Part shown: positions 35,310 through 46,430 of the stretch, in pieces
Layout: each line of letters starts with the position of its first letter
Numbering within the stretch: the stretch's first letter is position 1
Source of the DNA: Siphonodentalium dalli
Taxonomy: Eukaryota; Mollusca; Scaphopoda; Gadilida; Siphonodentaliidae
Assembly: GCA_032622095.1 (NCBI GenBank)
Contig: CP136069.1
Span: forward strand, 67,543,319-67,607,318
Direction of reading: 5' to 3'
DNA: 64,000 nucleotides
Made by a program: the position numbers and the translations under genes
Notes under the pieces: generated by a model
What the model was told of the DNA's origin: nothing
Database searches by the model: none
What the model saw: only the letters and a program-made list of their open reading frames with translations

Positions 35310-35684
35310 TTACCACCAATGTCGCGTGTGATTGCGTGTACAGCGAATATGACAATTCATTCTGGAGGGTTGTAATTTCACATTACAATTTTCGACCGTT
35401 AGTCTCAATACTTCCAATAATTCACGATAATACACACCTGTCATATGGGATAGAGAGAGTGTAAAGAATAAACGCTCTTTATTATTTATGTAAAAGTAAT
35501 AGTGTCTATTTTCAGGTATGACAATTATATGAACTGCGTCCGATAAAACACTGGAATGTATGCATTCATATCGATGGTCACAATGTCCAATAAAGCTATT
35601 TTCTAAACATCGATTAATAATTTCATGAAAAATATTTGAACAAAAAAAAATAACGAAAGATATTACACGCAAATAATTTAACAT
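35310..35684 (-). CDS. ORF of 124 aa, unknown function (right arm only)
   Basis: An ATG-initiated frame runs inward from the element end towards the ATPase gene. The N-terminal 20 residues are hydrophobic (ISFVIFFCSNIF), possibly a membrane anchor or signal. Later residues include several Cys and His (HCDHRYEC, HIRCTRNHTRHWW), but no known zinc pattern is evident. After the TAA the same frame stays open for 36 more codons, so the stop may be secondary. The left-arm copy carries a 1-base deletion. I do not recognise the family. Confidence 0.35.
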   Translation of the reverse strand: MLNYLRVISFVIFFCSNIFHEIINRCLENSFIGHCDHRYECIHSSVLSDAVHIIVIPENRHYYFYINNKERLFFTLSLSHMTGVYYRELLEVLRLTVENCNVKLQPSRMNCHIRCTRNHTRHWW

Positions 35685-35734
35685 TCGACATTTTAATATC
35701 GAGATTATCAGAAACCGAAAACTCGTTATAAATT

Positions 35735-35915
35735 TTTTATTTAAACTTTTTTTGGAGAAATAATTTTGAGGGTTTTGATAATTTGGAAGTTTGGAAATTT
35801 TGGGGTTTTGATAATTTGGAAGTTTTTAAATTTTTTGGAAAAAATAAATTTTTGAAGTTTTGAATTTTTTTTTTTTGGGTTTTGTTATTTTGGGAATATT
35901 TTAGTACAACCAATT
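35735..35915 (-). repeat. Subterminal T/G-rich degenerate repeats, right arm
   Basis: Mirror of 27298-27480; GGGTTTTGATAATTTGGAAG occurs twice. T-runs differ in length from the A-runs of the other arm. Confidence 0.75.
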
Positions 35916-35971
35916 TTAGACCCCAAAGATTCTATTTTTAGAAGTGGAACGAACGAGACCCCTATTCTTCT

Positions 35972-35977
35972 GACAAA
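35972..35977 (+). repeat. 6-bp target-site duplication, right
   Basis: GACAAA directly follows the CCCCTATTCTTCT terminus and matches 27234-27239. Confidence 0.75.
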
Positions 35978-36560
35978 GCCTATACCCGTGTCGATGCGTG
36001 GCACCAAACTCAGGACCAGGAACATACGTCACAATCATGTAAGTCTCTAACCCAAAACGGTTTTGATTTAAATTTATTTTTAAACATACATAAACGTTTG
36101 CTTGACGTGATAATCTAGTGCATGAGCTGTGGAAATTCACGATTCAAATTAAAAAAAATATTAATCGTTAATTACTCATAATTATAATTGATATTTACAA
36201 GAAATATAGGTATTGGTTTTGTCCCGATTTTGAACATCAAACACACCTCAGCCATTAAATAGACCTTCGTAAAATGCACATAACGCCTTTCCCTTGTAAA
36301 TACAATAACCCACGCAACAAATATGGTCAACCACTGCATGAGTTATATAACGAACGTTTAGAGATTAGATTAGTGACATAGGTTCCTGGTCCATCGTGCA
36401 ATATCGTGAACGAAGAGACAGAGGGTAGAAGGTAATCAACAATCAGCACAGTCTTGATGGAAACCGCTATTGGCTGCGGACACACGTGCCACAGTAGCGA
36501 TGGCATAGTAGGTGTGACAATTGATCGTCATAATTACAATGCAATAGCAAGCCATGTCGC
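35978..36560. other. Spacer without recognisable gene
   Basis: AT-rich sequence to the right of the palindromic element; short frames only. Confidence 0.4.
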
Positions 36561-37400
36561 TACGGCAAGAGACCAGGAAAAACCGGTCTGACCATGGTTG
36601 TTCGGCTCGGTGTGAGAAAATTTTGAAAAAATATGCAAGAAAACCGCAAATCCTAGCATCTGGACTGGCCTCAACTGAAGCTTTCCTATAGTGTTGGATG
36701 AATCAAACCTCATACCCCCCTCAGGTTGGGAAATTCTCCAACTGATGACCATTTCAGTCCACAAGTTTGACCAAATGTAGTGAAATATTGTTTTGTTAAA
36801 CTAATTATCAGTTTTGTATTGGCCACGGGGGAGGGACAATGACACACCGGGCCGACCATGGTTCGGCCCGGTGTGAGAAAATTTTGAAATCTGAACAAGA
36901 AAATCGCAAAATCCTAGCATCTAGACTAGCCTCAAGCCTTCCTAGAGTTGGAAATTTCAAACCTGACACCCCCACTTAGGTTGGAAAATTTCCAACTGAT
37001 GACAATTCCAATGACATTGTTGACCAAATGTATGACAATATTGTTTTCTTAAATTAACCAGCAGTTTTTGACTGGCCACGGTGGAGTGACCAGGACACAA
37101 GCTTTCCAAGTGTTGGACATTTCCAACCTGTCATCCCCCCTAAGGTTGGAAAATTTCCAACTGATGACCTTTTCTGTCCAAAATTTTGACAAAAAATAGG
37201 AAAATAGGCAAATATTGGTCCAAAAACAATTAATTCCCCCCAATAAATTGTTTGAAAATCAAACTACAAGAACATTTTCAACCTATTGTTGATGTGAAAT
37301 TTCCAACTAATGTTTTAGCAGGTATGAAATTTCCAACTGTTGAAATGTTTGACCGAAGTTGGGGGTGATACACCCCCCCAAACCCCCCTGTCGCCACGTG
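36561..37400 (+). repeat. Dispersed/tandem repeat, TTTCCAACTGATGACC family (copy 2)
   Basis: A unit of about 260 bp occurs more than twice. Each unit has GACCATGGTT, GGTGTGAGAAAATTTTGAAA, CCTAGCATCT(G/A)GACT, then CCTCAAGC, a TTGGAAATTTC-type palindrome and CCAACTGATGACC. The starts are near 36588 and 36853, with a partial third unit from 37095. A downstream part with GAACATTTTCAACCTATTG also occurs in the 8-kb and 39-kb copies. Non-coding. Confidence 0.7.
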
Positions 37401-37447
37401 TCTGAGCGTAGACGGGATATATAGAATTGTCTGTCTTGTATTTTATC

Positions 37448-37982
37448 TATTATATATTTTGGAACTTTTGTCTGTATGTATGTATTTATGTTATAGACTT
37501 TAAAAACTGCTCGACCGATCCGACTCAAATTTGGTGTTTAGGCCTACTTTGATCCGGGGAACAATATGGGCCGGTCCAATTTCACGTGCGACCGTGTCCT
37601 CGATCTTGACTTCGCTCAAATACGCTCATATAGGCATGTTTCTGGACCTCGACCGATCCCACTCAAATTTGGTAGCTGGTTCTACTTTGATCACGGGAAC
37701 AATATGGGCGGGTCCAATTTCACTTGCGACCGTGTTATTGACCTTGACCTCGCTCATATACGCTCATATAGGCACGTTTCTGGACCTCGACCGATCCTAC
37801 TCAAATTTTGTATAATGTAAGCCTACTTTGATCCCAGGAACAATATGGGTGGGTCCAATTTCACGTGCGACCTTGACCGTGTCCATATTCGCTCATATAG
37901 GCATGTTTCGAACAATAGTTCGTGAGACGATCACAAATAAATCCCTAAATAGCCCGGACGAAGAGGAGGCACATCGGCTAGT
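37448..37982 (-). mobile_element. Pearl-like element, third family
   Basis: On the minus strand it opens ACTAGCCGATGTGCC followed by TTCGTCCGGGCTATT and closes with CAAATTTGAGTCGGATCGG, TCGAGCAG, an ACATACATACAG microsatellite and CCAAAATATATAATAG. The core is three tandem copies of a ~140-bp unit containing CTCGACCGATC(C) and ACTCAAATTTGGTA, CCTACTTTGATC and AACAATATGGGCGGGTCCAA. Start and end words match the other two pearl-like families although the cores differ. Confidence 0.75.
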
Positions 37983-38600
37983 GTTGTCTATTTTCGTAGA
38001 CGTATTTTACTCAACAAAAAGCCAAAAATAAGACGGTAAAAGTTCGTTAACACCCATACAATGTTCTGATTACGCAGTTTATGAAGTTTATGTCGGGCAT
38101 CCGCTTGCTGGATGCTGATTATCCAGGTTAAATTCTAGAATTCTAGAATATGCAGCTATTAAAGCATATGTAAGCACGATAACCTTTCATTCAATCATAT
38201 TTTAGATTGACTAGGGATATCATATTTTTTAATAGAAGATATAAAAAAGCAAAGAATCTTACAGTTACAAATATTATTATATGGATGTTAAACCGTTGGT
38301 TACTAAATGCGCTGTAATGAGAATTTACTTGAATCCTATTGATTAATGTGCAGGAATGCTTAGCTATTAAGTTCAACAAGCAGTAACATATAACAAAGAG
38401 AAAAGAATCATGCAGTTACAAATATTATTATTTGGATGTTAATCCGTTGGTGACTAAATGTGCTGTAATGAGCAGCGACTTGAATCCTATTGATTCATTT
38501 GTAGGAATGCTCAGCTATTAAATTCAACATGCAGTAACAGATTGTTTGAATTATTAGCTGAACATTCATACAAATGGATCATTAGAAATCGGTGTTATGG
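37983..38600. repeat. Spacer with a ~170-bp direct duplication
   Basis: About 38245-38375 and 38395-38540 are diverged direct copies. Both have AATCATGCAGTTACAAATAT-like starts, then TGGATGTTAA(A/T)CCGTTGGT, GACT/TACTAAATG, GCTGTAATGAG, CTTGAATCCTATTGATT and AGGAATGCT(T/C)AGCTATTAA. Non-coding. Confidence 0.6.
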
Positions 38601-39480
38601 GTGTCTGAACCTGGCTATTATAAGACACATTATTATTCCTCGCTGAAAACGTGTATAGTGAGCAGGGACGTGGGCTGGCGGGTCTCCAATGTTGAGGCGT
38701 CCACCTTGGAATTTCCAACCGCATCATCCCCTTGAAACAGACCAAACTCATGCACAAGCCTGGGCTTTGGTTTTTCCCAACTGCATGAAACATTATAGCT
38801 CTAGATTGTATGCCATTCTGAAGTGAATTGATTAGTAGCTTTGATTGGCCACCATGCAAACCGGGGGAGAAACTCAGGATACATGGGCCCATAGAGAAAA
38901 TGTGGATATCTGAACCTGAAAATTGCAAAAATCATCTAGACTGGCTCCAAGATTCCCAAGTGTTGGAAGTTTCCAACCTGACGCCCACACCCAACAAGAT
39001 TGGAAATGTTCCTAACAGATGGAGAGAGAGAGCTGATTTATTTTGCAAAAGAGCATACATTATTTAATACAAAGCATATTAATTAAATGGAATTATATTA
39101 TTTGTCTATTAACCAGTTTCTTGCCAATTTCGGGGGGAGTGTGATAGAAAACTATATCAAACCTGCTCCCTACTTCCTGCCCACCAATCATGAGTTTTGG
39201 ATCAATTCTAAAGAAGAGGTGATCATTTGTATGTGTCAAATATGGTTGATTACATGTTTAAAGTGTAGGAAAGTATGCACATGTTGGTCTAAAAACGACA
39301 AATTCCCCACTATTAAATTGTTGTCAAATCAAACTAAGAAAACAATTTCAACATATTGTTGGTGTTAAATTTCAAACCAATCTATTGTAAGATAAGAAAT
39401 TTGTAACTGTTGAACATTTTGAACAAAGTTGGGGATAGACACCAATTAAGCACCCCCTCCCCAAGTCCCCCCACCACCTC
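38601..39480 (+). repeat. Dispersed repeat, TTTCCAACTGATGACC family (copy 3)
   Basis: CCACCTTGGAATTTCCAACC at 38700 and 'CATCTAGACTGGCTCC', 'GTTGGAAGTTTCCAACCTGA' at 38930-38980, then ACAATTTCAACATATTGTTG near 39345, parallel the 8-kb copy in order. The middle carries extra sequence (39030-39200). It ends in a C-rich stretch. Confidence 0.65.
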
Positions 39481-42400
39481 GATTACGTCATAACCTATCA
39501 TTGATTCAGTTGAATGTGATTTCATAAGTTATATTCATGTCTGGGCGACAAACATGTGTAAATGTCCCGCATGCGGACTTCAGAGGAGGAAATATGATGG
39601 CGCTGGCATTGAAATATTGTCACACCTGGATCTTTCAATAATGCCCAGATTAAGTAAATGAATATAACATCTCATATTCTCCTGAGAGTAGATTTATATT
39701 ACCATTGGTCATTTATATAGGCGGGCATAATTATGATACTATACTCATCGGGACTTTCAGTATTTTATTTCTGCCTATTAATGTCAATTAATCGACCGTA
39801 TTAGGTATTTATTGTGTTATTTCTTAATATACCTGTTCTATTATGCAAATTACATAAGCTACAGTCATTATCTGGTTTAAAATGTCAGATACACAAGACG
39901 ATTTTCGGACCAAAATGCAGAAATCGTTCGAATATATCTCATGTACAGAACCGTCACAGCCGTGATTGGTTTGAAATAGAACCGTAACACGCACCCGTGT
40001 TGATTACGAGGCCACAGCTCCCAATTATCAACCCCTATCGGGATACTTTCTCAGCTATTTTACAGAAGAATAACACGGTTATACTTTATAGTCAGTGTTT
40101 GTCTTCAGAATGCGTTTCATATTTTATACGCCACGAAAAAAAAAGAAATTGCGCCCACGTGGCTTGATTTTCAGTGATAACATGTTGATATTTAAGCGTT
40201 AACTCGTTAATACCGAGTTAATTGTGGTCTAGAGTTCAGGTTTCGATAACACGACACTTCTGCAGCCTCTGTTCATTCAGGAGAGTATAATGTATTCAAG
40301 ATATCTATAATTATGCGTGATTTTGTCACAAAAATGATTATTTTCAATCATCAGGAACCGTAACAAATCAGGCAAGAACCACCACAATACCGGCGATAGA
40401 ACGACTTCCGACGGATGTAACAGTTCCCACACAGTGACTGTGATGCCCATCCCATTGTAAGATTTTCGAATCTGTTAATTGCAGGTGGTCTTAATGTCTG
40501 GAAACTGGAGACCGAACCACGGTACATGATATTCTAATATAGAATGCGGAAAATGGTAGTTGCATGACCGTGATAAATAGCTGATGAGATTGAGCCAGAT
40601 ATTCCTAGATATATATACATATATAAAGGTTTTTGAATTTAAATGAGTCTTATTTTAGTGACCAGCATGCAGAGAGGGTGAAACAGGAAAATGGCTACAC
40701 GCACTTACAGTGCTTTGCTGTGGATGCCTCACTCTATGTTTAAACGGACATGGCTCATTCGAACCTCCAAATTTCTTTATACGTAATTTGGAGCGACGGA
40801 TACAATAGGTCGACAAATAAACGAACTTTTGATATACCGGTTTCATATGGTCTGAAATACACTTGCCAAAGTCCCAGCCATTTTCCAGCCGTTTTCAACT
40901 TTTCGCCAGAAGTAAGATAAACGCTCTTTATTGTTACCATATCTGGAATGGATTACCACGGATCGCTCTTTTCTATTCCATGGCTTGCAAATGGCTGCTT
41001 TGTTTATACCTAACTTCAATAACCAAGAGCAATAAGGGTAAATTACATCGACAACATTATATTTGTAATTTGAGCCAAACACAATCTAAAGTTTGGAGAA
41101 TTTTGTGGTATAAAGCTGCTTACAATTAATGCAGGCTATTTGCAGAATCCTGGATATCAGTTTAATAAATGGAGCGGGTATAGTGCGATAATTAGTCCGA
41201 GGCAACCTTGGCCGCAACCTTGGACCATCTTCAGAGACGAGTCAGACGACCCCCCCCCAAACCTGTCGAATGTGCGGCCCATTCTATGATATACCGGTAC
41301 CCCCTTCACCACACACTGCTAAAAAGATGGATAGGGTATGATATTAGAGGGTGTGGTCAGAAATAGGGGTATGGCCGGGTCACTGTTGAAGATCCAACTC
41401 ATGTAGTCATGTGCTTGAAGTTGTACAATTTGGGTGGTTTAAGAACACTATATATTGTATTTAATTTCATTTTTAATATAATTTTGTGGCATCACCTGGA
41501 TTAATTCAAATAGCCATCAAGTGAAAACTCACTCGCGATGCTTTTGGTAGCAACTGAACACACCAAAAGCAAACTTCCAGTACTGTGAAAAGGCCTGTAC
41601 AGTCGTTCGAAGTTTTATTTTTTTTTAATTTCGGAAGAAACAACAGGCCTTCTAACCGGTGACTGAGATCTTAAAGGCACGTGCGGCCTTAATTGTCGAA
41701 AAATATTCATATTTGTTCCAAACACCGTAAACAGAAAAACATTAAAACGCATACAGTTCCGTTCATATATACCATGACCATCGCGTAAACAGCATGTTAC
41801 CACAAAGGCCTGCTATATTTTACCTAAACAAGAGCCTGATTGTGTTACAGAAGACAACACAATGCTACTGGCTAATCACACACAAATGGCATAACCGCTC
41901 TTTATTAGTTCCATATCAGGTATTCACCAACAAAGAACTCTCTTTATGTTTACCATCATAATATAAACAAACACCAGGAAAGTAACTTTTTATGCTTTTG
42001 TTTACATAACAATGGTCAAACATATGACCATAACATACTGTTTATGCGATTTTTCTTATTTGTATACGGACAAAGTCTATCTACATTTTGATGTTCTTTC
42101 TGTTTGTGGCGGTTTTTGACGGGTGGAGATATTTTCACAGGATACCCACCACCAAGGCCAACCGTGTCTTTAATAAATACAAATTTGAATACATCTATTC
42201 TCTATATTACGGTAAGTGGGCTAATTAATTCAAAAATATATAATATCACTCAATTATCACTGTTTAGAAAGCCTGTAGTCAGTGTGAAAGAAACTAACAC
42301 GCTTTACCCACAGGGCCACATTGATGTCAGTATTTCGTCATTTGGTTGCGATCTGACGAATGCAATAGCTGCGACTCACAAGAAAAGCACTGCGTCGTCT

Positions 42401-42864
42401 GCGTGTATAAAACTTTAATCATATTCTGGCCCCAAATTACATGCAAAGTACTCGAAAACGTGAGTGTTTCATGGAAACATATCTTTAAAACTTGCGTTGT
42501 TTACACTCGCGAACTGGGGGAAATACGTCTTCAACTTGTGACGTCATTTCCGAAGTTCTCTGAAAGAGGCCGACTATTCTTATATTAGCTTACGCTCTGA
42601 TTGACGTCGGGAGCAAAATTAGCTACCGCTTCGTCTGCGGTGTTATTTCTTCGAACACTCTAGACCACATTGACCAGATTATGCGTGGTTAATTAACAGA
42701 TATCGGGTGTTATTAATTATTACTATACCTGCACTTTAAAGCATAACAATTACTTTCAAACAAATCCATTTTAATATACAAACATGAATTTAAGAACATA
42801 CAAATCTCGAGGACATCTGAATGAATTGTCCTCGGAAAAACGTTTACGCTGACAATACACTTAG
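39481..42864. other. Long spacer without recognisable gene
   Basis: Short frames on both strands only, with no domain, splice-supported exon series or repeat that I can support. C-runs at 41251 are the only low-complexity feature. Confidence 0.4.
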
Positions 42865-42920
42865 GTTGAATAATTGATTGATTTGGGTTTAACGTTGTTT
42901 CAGGCCATACCAAGAACAGA
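42865..42920 (-). mobile_element. SINE/LINE 3' tail fragment
   Basis: On the minus strand GGCCTGAAACAACGTTAAACCC followed by AAATCAATCAATTATTCAACC resembles the 3' end of the SINE at 2133-2452. The head is not visible. Confidence 0.5.
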
Positions 42921-43675
42921 AGCATGCACGAATAGTTAAAAACTATTGTAGCGTAGCAACCGTTCAATATGCACAACATATCATCGCGCAAATAGGTTCA
43001 TATTGGATTAATTGATTCTTGAAATAGGCCGAGAGTGGATTATATCCGTTATACTGTTTTATGGGGCGGGCCACAGTTTATCAACTTTGAGACGAAAATC
43101 ATTCATTAAAATGTACTTTTACTTCCATGAACTAGAAATTTAGACAGTTGTTGAATTTCGCGCGATAGACTGGTCCTTGTCTTTGTTCACCGCAAAGTTG
43201 AAAATGTACTAACCTGACCCTTTCATAACTACCAAGGACGTCTATCACGAACGTATATACTAGTACATAGCCATGCAGTGGAGCTATATATATAGTGTAG
43301 TACATAATATGCGAACGCAAAAGCGGAGGAGACTACTAATTCACGTAACTTCTACAACACATACGATGGTGACAGGATATTCACCAACTGCGTCACTATA
43401 GACACGATACGTGTCATCAAGGCCATCAAGTTGGAAGTAGAACTGGCTTAATCACTCAACAACTCAAAAAAGTGACAATTGCATTTAAGAAGAATCAGAC
43501 TCTTAAGACAAGCTAGTCAGAGCTAAACTTGGTTAATTCAGCATCTAATGTTCATCTGTTCTCTTTTTTTCTATCTCCCACATTCCCACGATGGTTACGT
43601 CGTCGTGTGGACATCTCAGTTTTCAGGGTGAATGCCCCATTAATTACATTTTGGGCGTACATACTAGTTTCTCTT
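42921..43675. other. Spacer with dispersed-repeat segment
   Basis: 43020-43080 (GAGTGGATTATATCCGTTAT, TTTTATGGGGCGGGCCACAG) matches 22310-22380. No gene recognised. Confidence 0.4.
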
Positions 43676-44490
43676 TAAAGCAGTTTTTATTTTAAACCCT
43701 TCGGACGTCGAATCGGTTTAAGAGAGATGTAATTATCAGCATAATATAACGTAATAATAAGATGTTTGTGTTGGATAGTGTTTTTGGCTCGGATTGTCAG
43801 TGGATTCAAAGCATTGTGCACGGAGTTATGGATTACAATGGAGAGTAACTTCTGTACCGTGCAGATAACTTATACTGGCAATTAGGATCAAAGTAGGAGA
43901 AAACACTTACCACCTTTTTGAAAGAAATATGTTTGTTTAACCTTTGTTTATTTATTTAATGGCAATTTCTTAATTTATTTACTAACATCGGTATGCTTAA
44001 ATGACTCATCGCCGGAGCATTTACATAAGTCCTCAATGCAAGCGCACAGGCGTGACTCACATTTAATTCTCACCAACTTGAAGGACAGTGAAAGAAAGTG
44101 TTTATTTTAGACCTTTCGAACGTCGAAGCGGTTTAAGAGAGATGTCTGGCAACTATTTATCCGCATAATATAACGTACAACGTATACCTTTTTACAAGGT
44201 GTTTGTGTTTGATAGTGTTTTGGCTCGGATTGTCAGTGGATTCAAAGAACTGTGCATGGAGTTATGGATCTACAATGGAGAGTAACTTCTGTACTGTGGA
44301 GACAGCTTATACTGTCAATTAGGCTCAAAACAGGAGAAAACACTTACCACCTTTTTGAAAGAGATATGTTTATTTATTTAATGGCAATTTCTTAATTGAT
44401 TTACCAGCATCGGTATCCTCGGCGTAGTATTTCAATCAGACCTCAAGGCAAGCATGCATGGGTGACTCACATTTAATGTTCACTGAGCCC
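43676..44490 (+). repeat. Two ~415-bp direct copies
   Basis: The first copy (43676-44090) and second copy (44095-44490) share GTCGAA(T/G)CGGTTTAAGAGAG, GGCTCGGATTGTCAGTGGAT, ACAATGGAGAGTAACTTCTG, AGGAGAAAACACTTACCACC and GTGACTCACATTTAAT in order. Differences are scattered substitutions and short indels, so the duplication is old. Non-coding. Confidence 0.85.
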
Positions 44491-45390
44491 GTGCCACATA
44501 CCTTTAAATATATATATGAACGAATGTTGTACACCCTCACATGTAAATATATGATTCAATAAGCAATAAAATGTATCTGTAATTGTCTACGTTATAAGAA
44601 CGAACGAGCAATACTTTTGTAAGGTTGCCTTTTAATGTTCGGCAACCAGGGAATTAACTCACATATTCGCCACTTAGAAGGCTGAAAGTACGGGGAATAA
44701 CTCCAGTTATAAATCGAATACTGATGTGTGTCAAATCTTGTTTATTTCAAATGTATAATACACATAACATCGTGACAACACAGGTCATTCATATGGTGTA
44801 TAGAGCAACGAAAGATATTTTACTTTAAAGGTAATACATTGGCATTTGTTCCTCTACACTTTGGGGTGCTTTGGCGAAAGATGTAACAATTATCGAAGCG
44901 ACAAATTATGTTTAAAAACCTACTTTAACTGAAAGAACAATATACAAGACTCGCTGAGATGTTGTGAAATAGATAAGGATTCAATGGGTGAAATTTATAA
45001 TTTGATATAATAATCAGAACTTCTACTTTTGTCTACGAAATGTTAACTATCATAAATTCGATTTTTTTCGAACCATCTGAACGACACAACCTGGACCGTT
45101 TAAAAACTTGATATCCAAGAATCTGTCATCACGCCAATCTGATTGCATTGTTTGTCGGGTTCGATTAAACAAAGGTAAATTTGTCAACAGCCAGGCGAAA
45201 TCAGGACAATCAGCTGGGTGAGGACAGTGTGTTCGCACGACAGTGGTCGCATTGCTCATTCGCTAAAAAGCCAGCAAAAGGAAATGCACCAGAATCCAAT
45301 AAAAAAGCAGAGAATCATTAACTAAGAAAAAACAGTTCGAAAAATCTGAAAGTATGGAAGATTATGAGCCTGGTCCGAAACGACAAACTA
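44491..45390. other. Spacer without recognisable gene
   Basis: No motif or repeat seen; the LINE remnant begins just after it. Confidence 0.4.
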
Positions 45391-45400
45391 TAGAATAACA

Positions 45401-45757
45401 ATGATTGACTGCATGAATGTCGTATTCAATATGATAAAGAAGCAAATGATCACGAAAGATGACATATCTAAAACAAAGGAAGATGTGCAGAAAACAATAG
45501 TAACAGAATTCAATCAGAACTGGGAGGTCAACTTTATTGCATTGGACTGCAAGATGGTAGAATTTGACAGCTTTCGTCTGGACATGAAGAAAACAGAAGA
45601 GAAATGGAAAAATGAGAAGCAAGAAATGAGTGCGAAGTATGTAAAACTACAAAAGGATAATGAAATTCTGACTGAAACTGTAAACTCGCAGAATTACAAA
45701 ATTAATGACATGGAACAGTCAAGAAAGGGCAGTGTCACAATCAGCGGCCTATCATAG
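45401..45757 (+). pseudogene. LINE ORF1 N-terminal coiled-coil segment
   Basis: About 118 codons, rich in Lys, Glu and Gln, with heptad-like spacing through KMVEFDSFRLDMKKTEEKWK and KLQKDNEILTETVNSQNYKI. It ends in GSVTISGLS, which fits the start of the RRM-like domain of L1-type ORF1 proteins. The frame then stops and a GAT-rich tract follows. ORF1 proteins trimerise through the coiled coil and bind element RNA. Confidence 0.6.
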
Positions 45758-45789
45758 GAGCGCGAGGAAACAAATAAACAAATGTTGTT

Positions 45790-46065
45790 TTAGTTGTTGT
45801 TATGGATGGTGGTGATGACGATTATGAAGCGATGATGATGACGACCACACGTTAAGCGCTAACAAGAAGGACGACGACGACGATGATGATGATGATGATG
45901 ATGTTGAGTATGACGATGAAGCTTATGATGATGACGATGGTGATGTAATGCTAATTATGATTATGTCGATGATGATGATGATGATGATGTTTCAATGATC
46001 ATGACGATGACGACTATGACGATGGCGACGACGACGATGATGAAGATGATGGAGGTGACGATGAA
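45790..46065 (+). repeat. (GAT)n-rich tract splitting LINE ORF1
   Basis: Imperfect GAT/GAC triplets lie between the two ORF1 pieces. Confidence 0.9.
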
Positions 46066-46206
46066 GACGTTTGGGAGGTCACTGTATATATTGTATATAA
46101 ATACTTTTCGTCATTCTGTCCATCTTTTGTATATAATTTCGTTTTCTCAATATCCATTCATGTTATTTAATGGGATCAGAGAATAAAGCAATTATAACAA
46201 TGCATT

Positions 46207-46430
46207 GCTAAAGCATACTCTTTTCTTGCCAACGACCTTGGAGAAGATTTAACAATGAAAGACATATCTGTAGCTCACCGGCTTCCAAGATAGGAGCAAA
46301 TGAGTCAGAGACCTGTTATCGTCAATTTCATCAGCAGAATTGCTAAACTAGCTTTGACATCAATCAGAAAGAAGATAAAGGATAGCACATCATATAGACC
46401 CATACACATAATTGATGATATATATATATG
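46207..46430 (+). pseudogene. LINE ORF1 RRM/C-terminal segment
   Basis: The translation reads DLGEDLTMKDISVAHRLP, a stop, then RPVIVNFISRIAKLALTS and IRKKIKD. This matches the block order of L1-type ORF1 proteins, where an '(I/V)xxAHRxP' element is followed by '(K)RPVIVKF' and a basic helix. It continues the domain begun at 45757 on the other side of the GAT tract. It is non-functional because of the stop and the interruption. Confidence 0.6.

Larger units (their letters stand above)
27240..35971. mobile_element. 8.7-kb palindromic Polinton/Maverick-like element
   Basis: The two halves are near-identical reverse complements about an axis near 31613, apart from a ~250-bp GC-rich centre. Both ends read AGAAGAATAGGGG inward, and GACAAA flanks both sides. 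A 6-bp target-site duplication, 5'-AG ends and short tandem repeats at the tip (AGAAGA) are traits of Polintons/Mavericks. Each arm carries one A32-like packaging-type ATPase gene transcribed away from the centre, with TATAAAGG and AATAAA signals, plus small ORFs. Polymerase B, integrase, protease and capsid genes are absent, so the copy must be non-autonomous. The Polinton assignment is inference from ends plus ATPase. Confidence 0.65.
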
